A stretch of DNA of 20,139 nt from positions 602 to 20,740 of the forward strand of contig DFWO01000126.1 in the NCBI GenBank assembly GCA_002380945.1. The letters run 5' to 3'. Shown here piece by piece: positions 14,798 through 20,139 of the stretch; position 1 is the stretch's first letter; every line of letters starts with the position of its first letter. Both the position numbers and the translations under genes were made by a program. The notes under the pieces were generated by a model. The model worked only from the letters and a program-made list of their open reading frames with translations. It was not told where the DNA came from and ran no database searches. Source of the stretch: Methylococcaceae bacterium UBA4132 (GTDB taxonomy: Bacteria > Pseudomonadota > Gammaproteobacteria > Methylococcales > Methylomonadaceae).

Positions 14798-15389
14798 GAA
14801 GAATTCCCCGTAAATAAAACGTGGTAGCTGATTCGCACAACGCGATTTTTTCCGCTTCAGTCGGCGCGGCTTGTATGCCTAATAAACAGCGAAAATGTAA
14901 ATCACCTTTTAAGAGACTAAAAAACGCATCGGCGGCAAAACGGGTATCCGATATGTTGAAACAACCGCTGTTTTGCAATTGTTGTAAATAATTTTCCAAT
15001 TGCGTTAATGCCAATCTGGCTCCATTGTCATACACCATCTGCCCTAGTTCGGGAAACTCATGGCTTTCAGCAATGACTAGGCGATACATTGCTAATCCAT
15101 CGGCTGAATACAGCAAATCAACAAATGAGGCAGCAATTTTTTGCAAAGTCTGCTCGGCATCATCGTCTTCCGATAAGGTGATGGTTTGTAATAATGAAGT
15201 GCATATCTCGCTGACCACTGCCGCGAATAATTCATTTTTGCTAGTGAAATGATTGTACAGCGTGGCTTTGGAGACTGGCGCGGCGTGGGCAATTTTGTCC
15301 ATGCTGACACTGCGATAGTTATGGGTTAAAAATAACTGCGTAGCTGCCTGCACAATGGCATGGCGTTTGGATTCGATAATTTCAGACAT
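14781..15389 (-). CDS. TetR/AcrR-family repressor
   Basis: A 202-residue repressor. The N-terminal TetR helix-turn-helix is clear at about residues 12-57: AIVQAATQLFLTHNYRSVSM, DKIAHAAPVSKATLYNHFTS and KNELFAAVV. The C-terminal ligand-binding half looks like the AefR/TetR_C type with LYSADGLAMYRLVIAESHEF. It is divergent from emrA, and a perfect 23-bp palindrome overlapping the emrA promoter (15539-15561) is its likely operator. By analogy with EmrAB- and AcrAB-linked TetR proteins it would be released by a pump substrate; the ligand is unknown. Confidence 0.88.
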   Translation of the reverse strand: MSEIIESKRHAIVQAATQLFLTHNYRSVSMDKIAHAAPVSKATLYNHFTSKNELFAAVVSEICTSLLQTITLSEDDDAEQTLQKIAASFVDLLYSADGLAMYRLVIAESHEFPELGQMVYDNGARLALTQLENYLQQLQNSGCFNISDTRFAADAFFSLLKGDLHFRCLLGIQAAPTEAEKIALCESATTFYLRGILHAAQS

Positions 15390-15420
15390 TTTTATAAGTA
15401 GTCACTCAAAAGTTTTTTAA

Positions 15421-15477
15421 CACGGAGTAAAACAGCTTTAGCTGTTTTACCCAATAGCTGAAGCCATTGGACTCCAA
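15421..15477. repeat. Paired-hairpin repeat, right copy
   Basis: AAAACAGCT/AGCTGTTTT (15429-15448) and the imperfect CCAATAGCT/AGCCATTGG (15451-15470), framed by CACGGAG and ACTCC. It is the inverted partner of 13430-13489. It lies in the tetR-emrA intergenic region, upstream of tetR, so it is unlikely to act only as a terminator. Confidence 0.8.
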
Positions 15478-15512
15478 ATTATAAATGTTAAGGAAATATG
15501 CTCACTTTTCAC

Positions 15513-15540
15513 TTGCTAACACAGGAGAATGATTTAGAAT
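15513..15540 (+). promoter_or_regulatory. Likely emrA promoter
   Basis: TTGCTA (15513-15518) and TAGAAT (15535-15540) are 16 bases apart, 33 bases before the emrA ATG. The operator palindrome begins at 15539 and so covers the end of the -10 element and the start site. Confidence 0.55.
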
Positions 15541-15561
15541 AAACTAAACAGTTTAGTTTAT
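15539..15561. promoter_or_regulatory. TetR operator, perfect palindrome
   Basis: Two perfect 11-bp arms, ATAAACTAAAC and GTTTAGTTTAT, surround a single central A. It lies between the emrA -10 element and the emrA start, where a bound TetR dimer would block transcription. The divergent tetR-tolC unit begins 150 bases away and may be controlled less tightly. Confidence 0.8.
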
Positions 15562-15572
15562 CAAGGTCGTTT

Positions 15573-16595
15573 ATGAAGCGTTTGTTTACCATGTTTTTTG
15601 TATTTGTATTAGTGGCGGGGTCGGTCTTTTTTTTATTTCGCTGGATAGTCGAGCGGCAAAATTATGAAAGTACCGATAATGCGTATTTAAAAACCAATCA
15701 GGTGTTGATTAGTCCAGAAGTTGAAGGCTACATCACACAATTGTCGATGGCAGATAATCAAGCCGTAAAAAAAGGCGACCTTTTAGCGGTGATTGATGAC
15801 CGCGATTATCAAGCCAAACTTGCTCTTGCCGAAGCGCAAGTTGCCGAAGCACTCGCCCATGTTCAACGTTTACACGCAAACAAAAACACTCAACAAGCGC
15901 ATATTGCCAGTGCGGGCGCGGCAGTATCAGCCGTTGAAGCGAAACGTCAACAAATTAATCAGGATTTAAAACGCTTTAACGCGCTGATTGAACGCGGTTC
16001 TGCACCACGCCAATCGTTAGATAAAATAGAATCTGAATCCAAACAAGCCGCCGCTGAACTACGCGGTTCACAAGCGGCAGTCACCGCACAACAAAAACAA
16101 CTCACCAGTTTTGACAGCGAAATAGTCGAAGCCGAAGCCCGTGTTAAACAAGCACAAGCACAAGTTGAGTTAGTAAAATTAGATGTAGAACACACTAAAA
16201 TTCTCGCGCCATTTGATGGCGTGATTGGGCATAAGGGCGTACAAATCGGCTCACACGTTGAAGCGGGTATGGCTCTCGCCTATTTGGTAGAAACAGGCAA
16301 AATCTGGGCAGAAGCCAATTTTAAAGAAACCCAATTGCAGAACATGAAAGTCGGGCAATCTGTGGACATTCATGTTGATGCCTATCCCGATACAAAATTC
16401 ACGGGTAAAGTCGCCAGTTTTTCACCTGCTAGCGGTTCAGAATTTAGTATTTTACCGCCTGAAAATGCGACAGGGAATTTCACTAAAATTGTACGCCGTG
16501 TGCCTGTTAAAATTTTCTTTGATGACAATGTCGAGACCGCATTATTAAAATCGGGTTTGTCTGTCACCGTTAAAGTACGGGTTAAAGACGAATGA
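15573..16595 (+). CDS. HlyD/EmrA-family membrane fusion protein
   Basis: The periplasmic adaptor of the pump, 340 residues. One membrane anchor (about 5-26) is followed by the lipoyl-like segment DNAYLKTNQVLISPEVEGYI (about 37-56). A long alpha-helical hairpin rich in Ala, Gln and Glu runs from about residue 85 to 205. The second lipoyl half and beta-barrel follow (ILAPFDGVIGHKGVQIGSHV and WAEANFKETQLQNMKVGQSV), as in EmrA and HlyD. The ATG at 15573 has AAGG about six bases upstream. Its stop overlaps the emrB start by four bases (ATGA), so the two are coupled. It would link the EmrB-like carrier to the TolC-like channel coded on the other side of the operator. Confidence 0.9.
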   Translation: MKRLFTMFFVFVLVAGSVFFLFRWIVERQNYESTDNAYLKTNQVLISPEVEGYITQLSMADNQAVKKGDLLAVIDDRDYQAKLALAEAQVAEALAHVQRLHANKNTQQAHIASAGAAVSAVEAKRQQINQDLKRFNALIERGSAPRQSLDKIESESKQAAAELRGSQAAVTAQQKQLTSFDSEIVEAEARVKQAQAQVELVKLDVEHTKILAPFDGVIGHKGVQIGSHVEAGMALAYLVETGKIWAEANFKETQLQNMKVGQSVDIHVDAYPDTKFTGKVASFSPASGSEFSILPPENATGNFTKIVRRVPVKIFFDDNVETALLKSGLSVTVKVRVKDE

Positions 16596-18151
16596 CCCGC
16601 GACACTGAACAACCGCTCACCACTGGCGAATGGATAGGCTTTTTCAGCATGGCTATCGGCGTATTTATGGCCGTGCTGGATATTCAAATTGTCGCCAGTT
16701 CTTTGCAAGAAATTCAAGCAGGACTCTCAGCAACGCAAGATGAAATCGCATGGGTGCAAACCTCTTATTTAATTGCCGAAGTCATTATCATCCCACTGTC
16801 AGGTTGGCTAGGACGGGTATTTTCTACGCGCTATTTATTCGTGTTATCGGTGGGTGGATTTACGCTGGCAAGTTTAGCGTGTGCATTTGCATGGAATTTA
16901 CCCTCCATGATTGTGTTTCGTTGTGTGCAGGGGTTTTTGGGTGGCGCGATGATTCCGATGACGTTCACGGTGATTTTCATGTTATTTCCGCCACGCTTGC
17001 AATCGTCTATGACCATTGTATTGGGGCTAATTGTCACCATGGCTCCCACAGTTGGTCCTGTGTTAGGCGGCTATTTAACCGACTCCTATAGTTGGCAATT
17101 ATTATTTTTAATCAACGTCATTCCTGGGTTTTTGGTGTGCTTTTTTGTGTGGCGATTTTTAGACATCGACAAACCCGAATGGGCGTTATTACAAAAAATT
17201 GATTTTATCGGCATCAGCTTGATTGCGATTTGCTTGGGTTGTATGCAGTTTGTGCTGGAAGAAGGCGCGAAAGACCAATGGTTTGAAGATAATTTAATTG
17301 TCGCTTTGACGGTCGTGGCAACGATTAGCGGTCTGGCTATGTTTTGCTGGGAATTAACCACTGCGCATCCAATTATTGATTTACGCGCGTTTAAAAATCG
17401 TAATTTCGCGGTCGGTTGTGGCTATAGCTTTGTGTTAGGCGTGGGTTTATACACCATCATTTATTTAACGCCGATTTATTTAGCCAGCGTCAAAGGCTTA
17501 AACAGCTTACAAATTGGTTACTATTTAATGGTGGTCGGTTTATTTCAATTATTGTCCGCCTTTGTCGCAGGGCCTTTAGAAAAGAAAATTGACTTGCGCC
17601 TTATGCTAGGCTTGGGCTTTGGCTTATTTGCCTTAGGTTCGTGGCTTAACGGAGAACTCACCGCTGAATCAGGGTATTGGGAGTTTTTTGTCCCACAAGC
17701 GATACGCGGCGGTGCGTTGATGCTGTGTTTTTTACCGATTAACACGCTTGCCTTAGGCTTATTACCGATAGAAGAAGTTAAAAATGCCAGCGGTTTATAT
17801 AATTTAATGCGTAATTTAGGCGGCGCAATCGGTTTGGCAGTCGCTAACACGCTCATGCAGCATTTAACCAAAACGCATTATGCCGCGTTACGCGAATCTG
17901 TGACGGCAACCGCAGCCCCCGTACAAGAATTACTTAATGGCTTAGGGCAAATCATGAGCAATCACTTACTCGCCGATCCCAATGCCGCCGCCTTAAAACA
18001 ATTGACAGGCTTGGCCTTACGCGAAGCCGAAGTGATGACCTTTAATAATTTGTTTCAAGCCATCAGTTTTATCTTTCTCGCCTCGTTATGTGTTGCACCG
18101 TTTTTACAAAAAGTCGATGCAGAAAAAGCCGCCTCGTTGCCGATGGATTAA
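16592..18151 (+). CDS. EmrB/QacA-type MFS efflux carrier (DHA2, 14 TM)
   Basis: The inner-membrane proton-driven exporter of the pump, 519 residues with about 14 hydrophobic segments, the length and number of the DHA2 drug:H+ antiporters. Family landmarks are MAVLDIQIVASSLQEIQAGL (residues about 22-41), DEIAWVQTSYLIAEVIIIPL, GWLGRVFSTRYLF, VQGFLGGAMIPMTFTVIF, and the antiporter motif C region APTVGPVLGGYLTDSYSW. It overlaps emrA by four bases. In E. coli EmrAB-TolC exports hydrophobic compounds and uncouplers; the substrate here is not readable. The ParA-like gene starts 68 bases later with its own ribosome site. Confidence 0.92.
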   Translation: MTRDTEQPLTTGEWIGFFSMAIGVFMAVLDIQIVASSLQEIQAGLSATQDEIAWVQTSYLIAEVIIIPLSGWLGRVFSTRYLFVLSVGGFTLASLACAFAWNLPSMIVFRCVQGFLGGAMIPMTFTVIFMLFPPRLQSSMTIVLGLIVTMAPTVGPVLGGYLTDSYSWQLLFLINVIPGFLVCFFVWRFLDIDKPEWALLQKIDFIGISLIAICLGCMQFVLEEGAKDQWFEDNLIVALTVVATISGLAMFCWELTTAHPIIDLRAFKNRNFAVGCGYSFVLGVGLYTIIYLTPIYLASVKGLNSLQIGYYLMVVGLFQLLSAFVAGPLEKKIDLRLMLGLGFGLFALGSWLNGELTAESGYWEFFVPQAIRGGALMLCFLPINTLALGLLPIEEVKNASGLYNLMRNLGGAIGLAVANTLMQHLTKTHYAALRESVTATAAPVQELLNGLGQIMSNHLLADPNAAALKQLTGLALREAEVMTFNNLFQAISFIFLASLCVAPFLQKVDAEKAASLPMD

Positions 18152-18219
18152 CTAAAACAACACGCGCCAGTTACGCTAAAATGAGCGACTTAATGATTAG
18201 CGACAGGGGGAACTATCGA

Positions 18220-18966
18220 ATGAAAATAGTGGCGTTATACAGTATTAAAGGCGGGGTGGGCAAAACCGCGAGCGCGGTTAATTTAGCCTTTATTGCTGCG
18301 CGTAGCGGCTACCGAACTTTACTATGGGATTTAGACCCACAGGCGGCGAGTAGTTATTATTTTCGTATCAAAGCCAAAGTGAAAGGCGGTAGTAAGGATT
18401 TAATTGCAGGCAAACGCCCGTTAGATGGGCTGATTAAAGGCACTGACTTTGATAATCTGGATTTATTGCCTGCGGATTTTTCTTTTCGTAATTTGGATTT
18501 GGTGTTGGATGAAAAGAAAAAACCGACCAAGCAACTTAAAAAATTATTAGCCCCCCTCGCAGCAGATTACGACATTATTTTTTTAGATTGCCCGCCCAAT
18601 ATTTCTTTATTATCAGAAGCGGTTTTTGAAGCCACCGATGTATTGTTATCGCCGATTATTCCTACTACGCTGTCGATTAGAACCTTAGACCAACTGCACG
18701 CTGTTATCATTGATAAACAGCTTGATTTAGCCTTGTTACCGTTCTTTTCAATGGTCGATAAGCGTAAAAAAATGCACCAAGACATTATGGCGCATCTTAG
18801 CGAAACTTATCCCAAGCTTTTAAACACCGCGATTCCTTATGCTAGTGACATTGAACGCATGGGCTTAGAACAGTGTCCATTAGGTGCGTATAGTCATAAC
18901 AGCCGCTCAATAAACGCTTATAATGCGCTGTGGCAAGAAATTTTAACGCGCATTAAGGCACTCTAA
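18220..18966 (+). CDS. ParA/MinD-type ATPase, stand-alone
   Basis: A 248-residue P-loop ATPase of the ParA/MinD/Soj family. The deviant Walker A KGGVGKT is at residues 10-16 with the signature lysine. Walker A' appears as LLWDLDPQAASS (about 38-49) and Walker B as IIFLDCPPN (about 124-132), followed by PTTLSIRTLDQL. I took the ATG at 18220 with AGGGGG nine bases upstream; a longer frame from 18088 runs inside emrB. There is no parB, no parS-like site and no partner gene, so it is probably not the chromosome-partition ParA but one of the many orphan family members that position other cargo. Its cargo is unknown. Confidence 0.85.
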   Translation: MKIVALYSIKGGVGKTASAVNLAFIAARSGYRTLLWDLDPQAASSYYFRIKAKVKGGSKDLIAGKRPLDGLIKGTDFDNLDLLPADFSFRNLDLVLDEKKKPTKQLKKLLAPLAADYDIIFLDCPPNISLLSEAVFEATDVLLSPIIPTTLSIRTLDQLHAVIIDKQLDLALLPFFSMVDKRKKMHQDIMAHLSETYPKLLNTAIPYASDIERMGLEQCPLGAYSHNSRSINAYNALWQEILTRIKAL

Positions 18967-18994
18967 GTCTGTACGGCTACCGACGTTTAACAAT

Positions 18995-20139
18995 ATGACG
19001 CAATCATCTCCTAGCAAAGTTCATTCTGAACAATTCTTACAGCAGCAACTGCAAGAAGTCATCACCCTGCTAGAAAAACAGCAACTGGAAAAGTCGCTGG
19101 TACACAGAGAAGTCGCCACGACAAATTTAATTGAAACCGTGCTGCACAAACAGCAACAAACCCGTCTACAAGAAAAATTCGCCCAATTACACCCTGCTGA
19201 TATTGCCGCAATTCTCGAATCGCTGCCCTTAGACCAACGGCAAATCGCATGGGATGCCATTAAAACCGCGCACGAAGGGCAAGTATTATTAGAAGTATCT
19301 GATGCGGTTCGGCAAACGCTAATTTCTGGCATGGAAGCTGAAGAGCTTGCCAACGTTGCCAGCCAACTTAACACCGATGAAATCGCTGACATTGCCGCTG
19401 ATATTCCTAAACGGGCGATGCTGAAAATTCTGCGTTCTTTGAATAGCAAAGAACGCAGTCATTTGAACACCTTATTATCCTATAACGACAATCAAGTGGG
19501 CGCGTTAATGGATTTTGGCATGATTACCATACGCGATGACCTCAATCTAAAAGCCGTCATTACCTATATTCGTAAACTCGGAAAATTACCTAGTCACACC
19601 GATAAATTATTTGTCGTTGATCAACACGACATTGTGCAAGGCGTACTACCCTTACAACGCCTATTGACTAACCGCCCTGCCCTGCACGTTGCTGATGTTA
19701 TGGTGACAGAGTTTGTGCGTTTTCAAGTCAACCAAGAAGCCGCCGAAGTCGCGCGGGCATTTGAACGTTATGACTTAATTTCTGCCCCCGTCATTGACGA
19801 ACAAGGCAAACTACAAGGACGGCTGTGTATTGATAGCATTCTGGATTTTGTCCGCGAAAAGTCCGATGAAGACTTACTCAGTCAAGCAGGGGTCGGCGAA
19901 CAAGAAGATTTATTTTCCAGCGTGTGGAAAAGTGCCAGAAACCGCTGGAGCTGGTTGCTGATTAATGTCGTCACCGCGTTTGCGTCCACGCGCATTATCG
20001 GCGTATTTGAAGATGTGATATTGCAATTAGTTGCCTTAGCCTCTCTCATGCCCATTATCGCCGCAATGGGTGGTAATACGGGCAATCAAACCAGTATGCT
20101 CATCATACGCTCACTGGCATTAGGGCAAATCACCCCTGC
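18995..20139 (+). CDS. mgtE: MgtE-family magnesium transporter, 3' end outside window
   Basis: A magnesium channel/transporter of the MgtE family. The open frame runs for 381 codons to the window edge without a stop. The N-terminal superhelical domain includes LHPADIAAILESLPLDQR (about 65-82) and continues to IPKRAMLKILRSL. Two CBS domains follow (about 165-290: ALMDFGMITIRDDLN; VADVMVTEFVRFQVNQEAAE), which in this family sense Mg2+. The first membrane helices are RWSWLLINVVTAFAS and the family signature MPIIAAMGGNTGNQTS (about 352-367). The start ATG at 18995 lies 28 bases after the ParA-like gene and has no clear Shine-Dalgarno sequence. About the last 70 residues, with the remaining helices, are missing only because the window ends. 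Confidence 0.92.
   Translation, partial: MTQSSPSKVHSEQFLQQQLQEVITLLEKQQLEKSLVHREVATTNLIETVLHKQQQTRLQEKFAQLHPADIAAILESLPLDQRQIAWDAIKTAHEGQVLLEVSDAVRQTLISGMEAEELANVASQLNTDEIADIAADIPKRAMLKILRSLNSKERSHLNTLLSYNDNQVGALMDFGMITIRDDLNLKAVITYIRKLGKLPSHTDKLFVVDQHDIVQGVLPLQRLLTNRPALHVADVMVTEFVRFQVNQEAAEVARAFERYDLISAPVIDEQGKLQGRLCIDSILDFVREKSDEDLLSQAGVGEQEDLFSSVWKSARNRWSWLLINVVTAFASTRIIGVFEDVILQLVALASLMPIIAAMGGNTGNQTSMLIIRSLALGQITP

Noticed and set aside
1..20139. tRNA or rRNA genes, CRISPR arrays
   Set aside because: No cloverleaf-like sequence, rRNA segment or regularly spaced repeat was found by reading; a dedicated scan could still reveal a small RNA.

Overview
The window looks like a chromosomal segment of a gammaproteobacterium, most likely a methanotroph of the order Methylococcales. 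It is AT-leaning, has a yoaA-tsaB gene pair of the enterobacterial type, and carries a copper membrane monooxygenase operon in the order A-B-C. That order is the hallmark of the pxmABC operons known from gammaproteobacterial methanotrophs; canonical pmo/amo operons are C-A-B. No canonical pmoCAB, rRNA or tRNA is in the window, so the assignment to a methanotroph is inference.

Layout. (1) 1-543: a broken IS1-family transposase, then about 375 bases with only a small hairpin and a doubtful short ORF. (2) 919-2020: an ASCH-domain protein and a TPR protein, ending in a hairpin shared with the convergent next block. (3) 2099-3779, minus strand: EVE-domain protein, DUF1415 protein and an HdeD/DUF308-like membrane protein. 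(4) 3781-10741: an inserted block holding a secreted major-royal-jelly/SMP-30-like protein, a LysR regulator, pxmA-pxmB-pxmC and an MFS transporter. (5) 10766-13377, minus strand: tsaB and yoaA. (6) 13508-18151: a TetR-controlled tripartite efflux system, tetR-tolC divergent from emrA-emrB. (7) 18220-20139: a stand-alone ParA-like ATPase and the start of an mgtE magnesium transporter.

Main observation. The block with the pxm operon is bracketed by a duplicated tsaB/EVE gene junction. A 74-bp ungapped match (61/74 by eye, with 29 bp perfect) is found at 3752-3825 and 10742-10815. The left copy has the intact EVE start and a diverged tsaB tail. The right copy has the intact tsaB tail and a broken EVE start. 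The simplest reading is that yoaA-tsaB-EVE-DUF1415 was one operon, with tsaB and the EVE gene overlapping in ATGA, and that about 7 kb carrying the monooxygenase cassette entered by recombination in the shared core. A related 42-bp hairpin repeat lies in inverted orientation just inside each end. No integrase or transposase is present inside the block.

Working idea for the cassette (inference): the LysR protein, of the NahR/NodD-like type, senses a small molecule and controls the divergent pxmABC-MFS unit and perhaps the upstream secreted beta-propeller gene; similar T-N11-A palindromes lie in both upstream regions. PxmABC would oxidise a small hydrophobic substrate at the membrane, and the MFS protein would move a substrate or product. 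The copper-ligand residues of the CuB, CuC and CuD sites are all present, while the bis-His site of PmoB is lost (Gln41), so the enzyme looks functional rather than decayed.
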